DNA from: an uncultured Pelagibacteraceae bacterium
GTDB lineage: Bacteria > Pseudomonadota > Alphaproteobacteria > Pelagibacterales > Pelagibacteraceae
Direction of reading: 5' to 3'
NCBI GenBank assembly: GCA_902588335.1
Contig: CACIOV010000028.1
Location: forward strand, 1-9,430
Length of the DNA stretch: 9,430 nt
In this document: positions 1 to 7,614 of the stretch, piece after piece
How the letters are laid out: every line of letters begins with the position of its first letter
How positions within the stretch are numbered: the first letter of the stretch is position 1
Translations under genes and position numbers: made by a program
Notes under the pieces: generated by a model
Databases searched by the model: none
Told to the model about the DNA's origin: nothing
What the model saw: the letters and a program-made list of their open reading frames with translations, nothing else

Positions 1-466
1 AACATCAATGGATTCTTTAGAAATTATTTGCAAAACAAAGTTAAATAAAGATGTTCCTAAAATTAATAACTCTTTGATAATTAAAATTCCCGACCTTTTA
101 AGACAAAGTCAGTCTGAATTTTCAAAAACTGGAGGAATACATGCTAGTGCTTTATTTAATAAAGAAGGCAAACCTCTAGTAATTAAAGAAGATGTGGGTC
201 GTCACAATGCCTTAGATAAAGTAATAGGTCATTGTTTTAAAAATTCTTTATTTGATACAAAAAATCAATTCATAGCTTGTTCAGGACGTTTAAGCTTTGA
301 ATTAGTTCAAAAAACTCTTATGGCAAATATTGGTCTTTTAATGGGTGTGGGTGCGCCAACAAGTCTTGCAATTGATCTAGCAAAACGTTTTGATATGACA
401 TTAATTGGTTTTGTTAAAGCTGATAGCTTTAATATATATTGTGGTGAAAATCGTATTTTAAAATAA
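1..466 (+). CDS. fdhD: FdhD, sulfurtransferase for formate dehydrogenase (3' part; 5' end outside window)
   Basis: FdhD passes sulfur, originally from a cysteine desulfurase, to the molybdenum bis-MGD cofactor and is required for active formate dehydrogenase in the cytoplasm. About 150 C-terminal residues are visible. They contain the family hallmark EDVGRHNALDKVIG (about residues 60-73 counted from the ATG at 8), followed by the conserved ACSGRLSFELVQK and GAPTSLAIDLAKRF segments. The frame stays open to the left edge, with Thr-Ser codons before the ATG at 8. Complete FdhD proteins are usually about 250-290 residues and carry a CxxC sulfur-transfer motif just before this point, so the ATG at 8 is an internal Met and the true start lies upstream. 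The stop lies 7 bases before the beta-subunit gene, which points to one transcript. FdhD and FdsC are paralogues, so this gene may take the place of fdsC, which is absent after the alpha subunit here. Identity is nearly certain. Confidence 0.95.
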   Translation, partial: TSMDSLEIICKTKLNKDVPKINNSLIIKIPDLLRQSQSEFSKTGGIHASALFNKEGKPLVIKEDVGRHNALDKVIGHCFKNSLFDTKNQFIACSGRLSFELVQKTLMANIGLLMGVGAPTSLAIDLAKRFDMTLIGFVKADSFNIYCGENRILK

Positions 467-473
467 ATTTATT

Positions 474-2132
474 ATGTCAAGAAATATAAGCAAGCTTTCA
501 GGAAGAAAAGGTCTCAAAGATAATCTTTTTAAGAGAATGATTAGCACAACTACAAAAACTAAAAATGGTAAAGAAATTAAACAACTTGCTGACGAATACC
601 ACGTTGGAATGTCGACAATTCATGGAGCTGAAAGTTTTTATGAATTTTTAAGACCAGAACATAAAGAAAAAAAAGCATGGATATGCAATGGTAGTGCATG
701 CATGTGCGCGGGAACACAAGGTAAAGTTAGAAAAAAATTATCAGAAAAATTAGGTGCGGATAAAATTGGTATGATGTTTTGCTTAGGTCATTGTTATGAA
801 ACTAGTTCTTTTCACTACAACGGTCACAACTATTCAGGAAATGACATTGACCATATTGATGAAATTATTAAAGGTAAAAAAATCAATACAAAAAATATTA
901 ATTCAATAAGTTATGCTTCAAAAAGTATATTAATGGGTGATGACTTATCTACTATTGAAAAATTTAAAGATTTGCTATCACAAATATTAAAAAAAGATAA
1001 AAAAGAAACGCTTAAAATTATAACTGAATCAAATCTTTGCGGAAGAGGTGGCGCGGGATTTCCAACTGGAATGAAATGGAATTTTTGTAGTCAACAAAAA
1101 GTAGAAAAAAAATATGTTGTTTGTAATGCTGATGAAGGTGATTCTGGTGCTTTCTCTGACAGATATTTATTGGAAGACCAACCATTAAAAGTATTATTTG
1201 GAATGGTAGTTTGTGCTTATATTATTGGAAGTGATGAAGGTGTTCTTTATATTAGAGGTGAATATCCTAAATCTATAGAAATTATTAACGGTACAATTAA
1301 CGAATTAAAAAAATTAAATCTTTTAGGTAAAAATATTCTAGGTACTGATTTTTCTTACGACTTATATATTTGCATTGGTCAAGGTGCTTATATATGTGGT
1401 GAAGAAACTGCACTAATAGCATCTATCGAAGGGAGACGTGCTGAAGTTGATGTTAGACCTCCCTTCCCAACAGTAGAAGGACTTTATAAAAAACCAACTG
1501 TAGTAAATAATGTAGAAACTTTAGCAGCAATACCTGGCATATTAAAATATGGCGCAAAATCTTTTTCATCTATTGGAAATATTAAATCCGCTGGCACAAA
1601 ACTTGTTTGCTTAGATAGTTTATTTAAAAATCCTGGTGTTTATGAAATGGATATGGGAACACCTATGAAAAAAATCATTTATGATATTGGAGGTGGATTT
1701 ATTAAACCCGTAAAGGCTTTGCAAGTTGGTGGGCCACTTGGTGGTGTTATTCCAATTAAAGAAGTAGAAAAATTAAATTTAGACTTTCAAGAATTTACAA
1801 AAGCGGGTTTTATGTTGGGGCATGGTAGTATTGTAAGCATCCCGCAAGACTTTAATATGATTAAATATATTCACCATTTATTCAAATTTTCTGCGGAAGA
1901 ATCCTGTGGAAAATGTTTTCCTGGAAGATTAGGTTCTTATCGAGGTAAGGAAATGTTTGACCAAGCGATTAATAAAACAAACAAAATTCCAATAAAGCTT
2001 TTAAATGAATTGCTTATTACTATGCAAAAAGGCAGCTTATGCGCTCTTTGTGGAGCTATTCCATTGCCTATTCAGAACATACTTAAATATTTTACCGATG
2101 AATTTAAAACTGATATAAATCAAGAGGCTTAG
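474..2132 (+). CDS. fdsB: NAD-dependent formate dehydrogenase beta subunit, NuoE-NuoF fusion
   Basis: This is the diaphorase subunit, which takes electrons from the alpha subunit through Fe-S clusters to FMN and reduces NAD+. Residues about 10-135 form a NuoE/FdsG-like part: a helical segment ending in ESFYEFLRP, then a thioredoxin-like [2Fe-2S] site with C71, C76, C103 and C107 (Cx4C...Cx3C). Residues about 155-545 are NuoF-like: FMN loop GRGGAGFPTG at 190-199, CNADEGDSGAFSDR at 217-230, and the nucleotide-site GEETALIASIEG at 309-320. The fusion layout resembles HoxF and would combine FdsG and FdsB. Oddly, the [4Fe-4S] motif reads ESCGKCFPGR (C478, C481, Gly at 484) where the family has a third Cys, while an extra Cys lies at 526, three after the usual fourth ligand C523. 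No Shine-Dalgarno is visible before the ATG. The stop is 7 bases ahead of the alpha-subunit gene. Function is firm; the cluster state is uncertain. Confidence 0.93.
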   Translation: MSRNISKLSGRKGLKDNLFKRMISTTTKTKNGKEIKQLADEYHVGMSTIHGAESFYEFLRPEHKEKKAWICNGSACMCAGTQGKVRKKLSEKLGADKIGMMFCLGHCYETSSFHYNGHNYSGNDIDHIDEIIKGKKINTKNINSISYASKSILMGDDLSTIEKFKDLLSQILKKDKKETLKIITESNLCGRGGAGFPTGMKWNFCSQQKVEKKYVVCNADEGDSGAFSDRYLLEDQPLKVLFGMVVCAYIIGSDEGVLYIRGEYPKSIEIINGTINELKKLNLLGKNILGTDFSYDLYICIGQGAYICGEETALIASIEGRRAEVDVRPPFPTVEGLYKKPTVVNNVETLAAIPGILKYGAKSFSSIGNIKSAGTKLVCLDSLFKNPGVYEMDMGTPMKKIIYDIGGGFIKPVKALQVGGPLGGVIPIKEVEKLNLDFQEFTKAGFMLGHGSIVSIPQDFNMIKYIHHLFKFSAEESCGKCFPGRLGSYRGKEMFDQAINKTNKIPIKLLNELLITMQKGSLCALCGAIPLPIQNILKYFTDEFKTDINQEA

Positions 2133-2139
2133 GGAAATA

Positions 2140-4941
2140 ATGAAAAACGGAAAAAACGGTTCAAATGGTAAGGGTCATAAATTTGCTTACATTGATGGTG
2201 TGGCACATGAGATTAAATCTGAACATACCTCTGTTTTGAAATTCGTTAGAGAGCACGTTGGAAAAGATAAGATTCCAAGTTTATGTGATGATCCAAATTT
2301 AGTTCCTTATGGAGCTTGTAGAGTCTGTTCTGTCGATGTTGCTCTTAAGAAGGACGGCCCAACAAAAACAGTAGCTTCTTGTCATACACCGGTAACTGAA
2401 GGCTCATATATTTTAACTAACAACGAAGATTTAACAAAGCTAAGAAAAAATATTGTTGAACTTGTTCTTACTGACCACCCTATGACATGTTCAACTTGTG
2501 AAGTTAATAACAATTGCGAACTTCAAACCGTAGCTAACGATTTAGGTATAAACGAACACCGTTATAATAAACCAAAACAAAATAAAGGAATTCCAAAAGA
2601 TACTTCGCATGAATATATGCGAATGAATTTAGATAACTGTATTAACTGTGGGCGCTGCGTAAGAGCATGCGATGAAATTCAAGGATCGTTTGTTTTAACT
2701 ATGAGTGGAAGAGGATTCGATTCAAAAATTACAACCGATAATGATTTAATGTTTGGCGACTCTTCTTGTGTTTCTTGCGGAGCTTGTGCACACACTTGCC
2801 CGACAGATGCGATATCAGATGTTTTTGCATCTAAATCAGCTGACTATGATGAGAAAGTTAGAACGACCTGTTCTTACTGTGGGGTGGGATGTAATTTAGA
2901 AGCATCGGTAAAAGAGGGTAAAGTAGTTTCTATTGATACTCCAAAAGAAACAGAGGTAAATGCAGGTCATACTTGTTTAAAAGGTAGATATGCATTTGGT
3001 TTCTATGATCATCCAGATAGATTAAGAAGTCCTCTAATAAAGAGAAATGGAAAGTTTGAAAAAGCTTCCTGGGATGAAGCCTACGACTATATTAAAAACA
3101 AATTACAAAAAATAGTAAAAGAAAATGGACCTGATGCTGTTGCGGGTATTTCATCCGCTAGATGTACGAATGAGGAAAATTATATTTTTCAAAAAATGAT
3201 TAGAGCTACAATAGGCACAAATAATATTGATTGTTGTGCAAGAATTTGTCATTCACCAACAGCTTGGGGCATGCAACAAACTTTTGGAACAGGAGCTGCA
3301 ACAAATTCTACGGAAGATATTTATCATGCAGATTTATTTTTAGTTATTGGAGCAAATCCTACTAATGCACATCCAGTAACAGGAGCAAAAATTAAACAAC
3401 AAGTAATGAAAGGTAAAAAACTGATCGTATTAGATCCAATAACAACAGAAGTAGCTAAATTAGCTGACTATCATATTAGATTAAGACCCGGAACAAATGT
3501 AGCGGTTCTAAATATGATGCTATATTTCATTGTAGAATCTAAATTGTACAAAGAAGATTTTATTTTAAGTAGAACAGAAGGTTTCGAAAATTTCCTTAAA
3601 GAAATTAAAAAACTAGATATTGATCATTTAGCTAAAGTTGCGGGAGTTGATAAACAACAAGTAAAAGAAGCTGCAATTGCTTATGCAACTGCAAAAAATT
3701 CAATGGAATTTCATGGTCTGGGAGTAACCGAGCAAGAACAAGGTTCAAAAACGGTAATGTTAATCGCTGATCTTGCTATGATAACTGGAAATATCGGAAG
3801 AAAAGGGGTTGGCGTTAATCCATTAAGAGGTCAAAACAATGTTCAAGGTGCTGCGGACATGGGATGTCAACCTCATCAAGGCGCAGGATATTTTCCTGTT
3901 GCTGATAAAAAAATTCAAAATTTTTATACTGAAAAATATGGGGTTGTTCATCCAACAAAAGCTGGATTAAAAATTCCACAAATTTTTGATGCAGCAATAA
4001 ATAGAGAAGTAAAAGCTGTATGGATTATTGGTGAAGATGTTGTTCAAACGGATCCTAACAGTGCTCACGTAGCTAAAGCAATGAATGCATTGGATTTATT
4101 AGTGGTTCAGGAAATATTCTTAAGTGAAACTGCTAAACATGCGGATGTCGTTTTACCTGGAACAACTTTCCTAGAAAAAGATGGAACCTTTACAAATACT
4201 GAAAGAAGAGTTCAAAGAGTTAATAGAGCTGCCAAACCGCTTCCGGGAACAAAACCTGATGGAGTTATAGTTACAGAAATGATGCAAAAACTTGGATCTA
4301 ATCAACCAATATATGATGCTGACGAAGTCTTGGCCGAAATTGCTGATGTAGTTCCTTTCTTCAAAGGTATAACTCGAGAAAGACTTGGAAAATTAGGATT
4401 ACAATGGCCAGTAAAAGAAGATGGAACCGATACAAAAATTCTACACGAAAAAGAATTTAAATTAGGAAAAGGTAGAATTAAATATTTTGACTTTAAAGAA
4501 AGCAGTGAAATAGAGAAAAATAAAAAAGATTATCCGCTAATACTAACTACCAGTAGAGTTTTGGCACACTACAATGCAGCAACGATGACAAGAAGAACTA
4601 AAAATATTAAAATTGTAGACGAAGACATTTTGTTAATTCATCCAAAAGATGCAAAACATAGAGAGTTGAACACGGGTAATGTTGCAAGGCTTTATTCGGG
4701 AAGAGGTGAAGTTTCCTTAAAAGTTGAAGTTACTGAAAAAGTTAAAGAGGGTATAGTCTTTACTACTTTCCATTTCCCAGAACACATGGTCAATATGGTA
4801 ACTGGTCATGGCAAAGATGAAGAAACGATGTGTGCAGAATATAAAGTATCAGCTGTTGAAGTTCAAAAAATATCAAATCAATTTAAAACAAAAGTGCCAA
4901 CAGAAAAGGTTGCTGAAGTAAAAAAAGAAGCAAATCTTTAA
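2140..4941 (+). CDS. fdhF: NAD-dependent formate dehydrogenase alpha (catalytic) subunit, FdsA type
   Basis: This 933-residue cytoplasmic Mo/W-bis-MGD enzyme oxidises formate to CO2 and is close in length to other FdsA proteins (about 950). Domains in order: a [2Fe-2S] ferredoxin domain (C49, C60, C63, C81); a NuoG-like His-Cys3 [4Fe-4S] site (H113, C117, C120, C126); a two-cluster ferredoxin domain (C167/170/173/177 and C210/213/216/220); and the catalytic domain with its own [4Fe-4S] site (C244, C247, C251, C279). The active-site pair is C370-H371 in CCARICHSPT, a Cys codon (TGT) rather than selenocysteine. R563 in NPLRGQNNVQGA matches the conserved active-site arginine. The C-terminal molybdopterin dinucleotide-binding domain covers about 795-905. 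All expected ligands are present. A weak purine-rich AGGGAA lies just before the ATG. No fdsD or fdsC follows; the next gene is an oxygenase. The family also uses the name FdsA. SAR11 formate oxidation is known physiology. Confidence 0.96.
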   Translation: MKNGKNGSNGKGHKFAYIDGVAHEIKSEHTSVLKFVREHVGKDKIPSLCDDPNLVPYGACRVCSVDVALKKDGPTKTVASCHTPVTEGSYILTNNEDLTKLRKNIVELVLTDHPMTCSTCEVNNNCELQTVANDLGINEHRYNKPKQNKGIPKDTSHEYMRMNLDNCINCGRCVRACDEIQGSFVLTMSGRGFDSKITTDNDLMFGDSSCVSCGACAHTCPTDAISDVFASKSADYDEKVRTTCSYCGVGCNLEASVKEGKVVSIDTPKETEVNAGHTCLKGRYAFGFYDHPDRLRSPLIKRNGKFEKASWDEAYDYIKNKLQKIVKENGPDAVAGISSARCTNEENYIFQKMIRATIGTNNIDCCARICHSPTAWGMQQTFGTGAATNSTEDIYHADLFLVIGANPTNAHPVTGAKIKQQVMKGKKLIVLDPITTEVAKLADYHIRLRPGTNVAVLNMMLYFIVESKLYKEDFILSRTEGFENFLKEIKKLDIDHLAKVAGVDKQQVKEAAIAYATAKNSMEFHGLGVTEQEQGSKTVMLIADLAMITGNIGRKGVGVNPLRGQNNVQGAADMGCQPHQGAGYFPVADKKIQNFYTEKYGVVHPTKAGLKIPQIFDAAINREVKAVWIIGEDVVQTDPNSAHVAKAMNALDLLVVQEIFLSETAKHADVVLPGTTFLEKDGTFTNTERRVQRVNRAAKPLPGTKPDGVIVTEMMQKLGSNQPIYDADEVLAEIADVVPFFKGITRERLGKLGLQWPVKEDGTDTKILHEKEFKLGKGRIKYFDFKESSEIEKNKKDYPLILTTSRVLAHYNAATMTRRTKNIKIVDEDILLIHPKDAKHRELNTGNVARLYSGRGEVSLKVEVTEKVKEGIVFTTFHFPEHMVNMVTGHGKDEETMCAEYKVSAVEVQKISNQFKTKVPTEKVAEVKKEANL

Positions 4942-4962
4942 AAAATTTATCATATTTAATTT

Positions 4963-5589
4963 ATGCTAGTTGTAGATGGTTTCATTAAAAGTCAAAAACT
5001 TTTAGATGAAATGAAAAAAGACCAACATTGGTTAAATATACCGACTTATAATTGGTGGGATGGTTGGTGGTCAACAAAACCACGAAATGTCTGGGAAACT
5101 GCGATTGAATTAATTTGGAGACAATTCATTAGACCAGAAGATAAAATTTGTGGATTCGAGTATTGGGCAACAAAACTAGAAAAAAATGGAGAAGTTAAAT
5201 TTCATCATGATAAAGATGAAAAATTAGTAAGAACAGAAAAAAAATTAGCTTGTTCAAAAATTGGGCATATACTTTATGTGGACACGAAAAATTTAAAAGG
5301 TGGGTATTTGGAAATGGCTCCCGATCAAAATGTTGACGAAACAGGTAAGCTAAAAAAAATATATACATATGATGAACATACTGAGAGGATTAAACCCGTT
5401 GAAAATAGATTGGTTATACACAACCCATTAAGACTACATGGGGTAAGTAAGGTAAAAGAAGGAGTGAGAAAAGCTTTTTTAGCTAACGCCTGGACAAAAA
5501 AACCCACAACATTTGATGCCGGGGAAAATGTAAACGGATTATTTAAATTCGTGAATTGGAAAGAAAAAAATAAAGTTTTTAATATTTAG
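4963..5589 (+). CDS. Fe(II)/2-oxoglutarate-dependent dioxygenase-like protein
   Basis: This 208-residue cytoplasmic protein carries the signature of the Fe(II)/2-oxoglutarate double-stranded beta-helix family. It shows H81-x-D83 within FHHDKDE, a strand-turn LKGGYLEM at 111-118, the distal H159 in NPLRLHGVSKV, and R169 ten residues later, the usual position for the 2-oxoglutarate carboxylate. Such enzymes couple 2-oxoglutarate decarboxylation to hydroxylation or demethylation. The substrate cannot be read from the sequence. The N-terminus is rich in tryptophan (W31, W32, W35, W36, W44, W52), which may shape a substrate surface. It starts 21 bases after the formate dehydrogenase alpha gene on the same strand, so it is probably co-transcribed. 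A demethylase releasing formaldehyde would fit a C1 operon, but that is inference. Its stop codon directly touches the stop of the convergent FAD oxidoreductase gene. Fold call is good; function unknown. Confidence 0.75.
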   Translation: MLVVDGFIKSQKLLDEMKKDQHWLNIPTYNWWDGWWSTKPRNVWETAIELIWRQFIRPEDKICGFEYWATKLEKNGEVKFHHDKDEKLVRTEKKLACSKIGHILYVDTKNLKGGYLEMAPDQNVDETGKLKKIYTYDEHTERIKPVENRLVIHNPLRLHGVSKVKEGVRKAFLANAWTKKPTTFDAGENVNGLFKFVNWKEKNKVFNI

Positions 5590-6693
5590 TTAAAGAACAT
5601 AAGGTTCTGTTCTTTTTTGTTTAGCAAAAATTCTATCTAAACCGAAGCAGGATAAATCTATAGTTTGGTATTTTCCAGTAGTTATGAGTTCTGTTAAACC
5701 TCTGCCAATTCCTGGTGATTGCATCAGACCTCTGCCGGTAAATCCTGTAGCTAAGAATACATTTTCATATTTTGGATGTTTTCCTACGATTGCATTATTA
5801 TCTAATGTGTTACAATCATAATACCCAGCCCAGCCACCAGTTAATTTTAATTGTTCAAATTCAGGAACCCTATTTGCTAAAGCTGGCCATACAAGATTCT
5901 CAAAATCATCCCACTCTGGTTCTAAATCTGGACAATCAAATTTAGAATTTGGAGATCCTGCTAGATATTCTTTGCCTTCAGGCCTCCAATATACTCCTGA
6001 TGGTAAATCGCCTGTTAATGGCATTTCAGGATAATGCTTGGGACACTTTACTCTAAACACTGTATGTTTTTGTGGCGCAACAGGAATATCATCAAGTAGC
6101 TCCTTGGTCCAACAGCCGGCTGCAGATACAATAGTTTTTGCTTTAATGTCGCTAATTCTTTTAACATCACCTTTTTCAAATTTTGCTCCTAATTCAATAG
6201 CTTTATTCTTTAAAGCATTATGAAACATATGAGGATCAATCCAACCCTCAATTTTACTATCAGTATAGGTAGCGGTTTCCAAACCTTTTGGATTTATCCA
6301 ACTAAAAATTTCTTTCAACTTTCTTGCAGAAATATTTTTCGTGCCAGCGTCACATGCTTTATGATTTTTTAATGCTTCATACTGCTCTTCAGCATGTTCG
6401 GGTCCAAACAATAATAAATAACCATTCGGTACAATGCTAGCTGTTGGGTTGGGGTTATTTTTTGTTTTTAGCGTATTAGAAATTCCAGAAATAAACTCTA
6501 ATGCAAATTTACCTAAGTTAATATTTTCCTTTTGAAAAAATTGCCTTCTAAAACCACCCAAAGATAAAGGAAAAGATGCTTTTTTGTAAGCAGGATCTCT
6601 TTCTATAACTTTTACTTTTCTGCCTTCTTTTGATAAAAAATAAGCTGTGGCAGCTCCAATAATTCCGCCACCAACAACAACTACATCATCCAT
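5590..6693 (-). CDS. FAD-dependent oxidoreductase, DAO / FOXRED1-like family
   Basis: This 367-residue flavoprotein of the D-amino-acid oxidase / sarcosine oxidase superfamily probably oxidises the C-N bond of an amino acid or N-methylated amine. Residues 3-33 form the FAD Rossmann start (VVVVGGGIIGAATA, with acidic E31 closing the fold). GGFRRQFF at 46-53, the Asp-Pro of WIDPHMFHNAL (about 151-161), VSAAGCWT at 189-196, and the C-terminal FAD-contacting NVFLATGFTGRGLMQSPGIGR (from 311) followed by TIDLSCFGLDR are typical of FOXRED1-like bacterial proteins. At the position of the covalent flavin cysteine of monomeric sarcosine oxidase a Tyr (about 291) appears by hand alignment, so FAD is probably not covalent. 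A purine-rich AAGGGG (6698-6703) lies 4 bases before the ATG. It is the last gene of the leftward unit, 29 bases after tspO. Substrate is unknown; sarcosine, dimethylglycine or other osmolyte breakdown products are plausible in SAR11. Confidence 0.85.
   Translation of the reverse strand: MDDVVVVGGGIIGAATAYFLSKEGRKVKVIERDPAYKKASFPLSLGGFRRQFFQKENINLGKFALEFISGISNTLKTKNNPNPTASIVPNGYLLLFGPEHAEEQYEALKNHKACDAGTKNISARKLKEIFSWINPKGLETATYTDSKIEGWIDPHMFHNALKNKAIELGAKFEKGDVKRISDIKAKTIVSAAGCWTKELLDDIPVAPQKHTVFRVKCPKHYPEMPLTGDLPSGVYWRPEGKEYLAGSPNSKFDCPDLEPEWDDFENLVWPALANRVPEFEQLKLTGGWAGYYDCNTLDNNAIVGKHPKYENVFLATGFTGRGLMQSPGIGRGLTELITTGKYQTIDLSCFGLDRIFAKQKRTEPYVL
5592..5618 (+). terminator. possible rho-independent terminator of the formate dehydrogenase operon, inside the convergent gene
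   Basis: AAAGAAC (5592-5598) can pair with GTTCTTT (5609-5615), or AGAAC with the nearer GTTCT (5604-5608), and a T-run of six follows (5613-5618). The stem is short and A/T-rich, and lies within the last codons of the - strand oxidoreductase gene because the two genes have no spacer. It is the only candidate near the end of the + strand operon. Stability was not computed. Confidence 0.3.
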
Positions 6694-6722
6694 GAATCCC
6701 CTTCAGGGAAATATATCACAAC

Positions 6723-7193
6723 TTAATTAAGTATAAAAATATAGAAATTTAACACAAAAGCATAACTTAACCACATAAGATATGGAACCATCAAAAATGA
6801 ACTAAGTTTATTAATTGGATAGTATAATTTGATTAACCAAACTACGAAAAAAATAATAATTACAATTACTATTAAAGATGCAAGTATTAAGTGAAGTCCG
6901 AAAAAAAATATACTCCAACTTCCATTAATAAGCAGGTGTATAAAATATATATAAATAATTTTTTCAACTCTTTTAGGATTTATCCAAATTAACCAGATAG
7001 CAACGGACATTGCTATATATAAAGTAATCCATACGGGAGCAAAAACCCATTCAGGTGGATTAAATGAAGGTTTCGTTATCATAGAATACCAAGGCTCTTT
7101 ATATAAATTGGTTACATAGCTTCCCCATGCAGAAGCTCCAAAGGCAAGAAGGATAAATATTAATAAAGAAATAATTTTTTTAGCTAATGGCAT
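6723..7193 (-). CDS. tspO: TspO/MBR family tryptophan-rich membrane protein
   Basis: This 156-residue five-helix inner-membrane protein belongs to the TspO/peripheral benzodiazepine receptor family, which binds porphyrins and related ligands and in alphaproteobacteria tunes pigment or light/oxygen responses. Family marks are W35-Y36, KPSFNPPEWVF at 41-51, NGSWSIFFFG at 90-99, and PYLMWLSYAFVLN at 137-149. Membrane segments lie near residues 6-26, 48-70, 79-99, 103-122 and 133-154. Length is usual for bacterial TspO. The start overlaps the stop of the basic-protein gene by one base (TAATG), and a strong AGGAGG lies 12 bases upstream, inside that gene's last codons, so translation is probably coupled. 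Ligand and role here are not readable. Family assignment is confident. Confidence 0.92.
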   Translation of the reverse strand: MPLAKKIISLLIFILLAFGASAWGSYVTNLYKEPWYSMITKPSFNPPEWVFAPVWITLYIAMSVAIWLIWINPKRVEKIIYIYFIHLLINGSWSIFFFGLHLILASLIVIVIIIFFVVWLIKLYYPINKLSSFLMVPYLMWLSYAFVLNFYIFILN

Positions 7194-7609
7194 TAATAAT
7201 ATTCTCCTCCTAAAGCTTTATATTTTTTTGCTAGTAGTTGAGCTTTTCGTGCTGACCATTGTCCTGCCTTTGTTCCATGAGTTTTAGTAGCTTTAATTTC
7301 TTCAAATAATTTTTTCCTAAGGTTAGGTTTTGTATAATTGCTATATTTAATTTTATTATCAATTTTCCATTCATTTCTATACTTTCTTATTTTATCAGCT
7401 ATATGTTTTGGTTGCTTTGAAAATTGTTTACCTATTTTTGATGCATTTCGTTTCATTTTTGTTGTAAGTCTATATTCAAAAGAAGAAAGGGCTTTAATAG
7501 CTTTTGCTGGTAAATAGCGTTCTCCGCTTACTGAAGATTTTTTTCCGGATTTGGTTCTCCATTTTTGCATCATCCAAGCTTTTAAGTTTATTTGTTTTTT
7601 TGAATACAT
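7193..7609 (-). CDS. small, highly basic protein of unknown function (DUF5872-like C-terminus)
   Basis: This 138-residue protein is extremely rich in Lys and Arg, with no signal peptide, membrane segment or cysteine. Two blocks are visible. Residues about 28-78 hold RYLPAKAIKALSSFEY and a basic helix through KQFSKQPKHIADKIRKYR. Residues about 92-137 hold YTKPNLRKKLFEEIK, GQWSARKAQLLAKKYK and a closing Gly-Gly-Glu-Tyr-Tyr. Both blocks resemble short basic proteins I recall from phages and environmental bacteria; the second matches my memory of DUF5872, though the family number is uncertain. The charge suggests binding to nucleic acid, which is inference. It begins 5 bases after the SDR gene and overlaps tspO by one base, so it belongs firmly to this unit. 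No biochemical role can be assigned. Confidence 0.75.
   Translation of the reverse strand: MYSKKQINLKAWMMQKWRTKSGKKSSVSGERYLPAKAIKALSSFEYRLTTKMKRNASKIGKQFSKQPKHIADKIRKYRNEWKIDNKIKYSNYTKPNLRKKLFEEIKATKTHGTKAGQWSARKAQLLAKKYKALGGEYY
7206..7211 (-). promoter_or_regulatory. ribosome binding site for tspO, inside the preceding gene
   Basis: AGGAGG on the - strand lies 12 bases before the tspO ATG, with an overlapping GGAG 10 bases before it. It coincides with the Gly-Gly codons at the end of the basic-protein gene. It is the clearest Shine-Dalgarno in the window, where most genes have none, and supports the ATG at 7193 as the tspO start. Confidence 0.7.
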
Positions 7610-7614
7610 AAATT

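Noticed and set aside
8..10. ATG at 8 as the start of FdhD
   Set aside because: The frame is open to the left edge, and the protein from here lacks about 100 N-terminal residues and the CxxC motif of the family.
1900..2060. Frameshift or sequencing error as the cause of the missing beta-subunit cysteine
   Set aside because: The frame is intact on both sides, the Gly codon GGA differs from a Cys codon at two bases, and flanking residues match the family.
3815..3997. 60-codon open frame on the - strand inside the formate dehydrogenase alpha gene
   Set aside because: Antisense to a strongly conserved catalytic region, with no family resemblance or ribosome binding site; a coding shadow.
5325..5507. 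60-codon open frame on the - strand inside the oxygenase gene
   Set aside because: Lies opposite the iron- and 2-oxoglutarate-binding part of a convincing gene; a shadow.
6038..6223. 61-codon open frame on the + strand inside the FAD oxidoreductase gene
   Set aside because: Serine/leucine-rich low-complexity translation opposite a conserved gene; a shadow.
6697..6709. Short inverted repeat (TCCC...GGGA) between tspO and the FAD oxidoreductase gene
   Set aside because: Only four base pairs and no T-run; better explained by the purine-rich ribosome binding site before the ATG.
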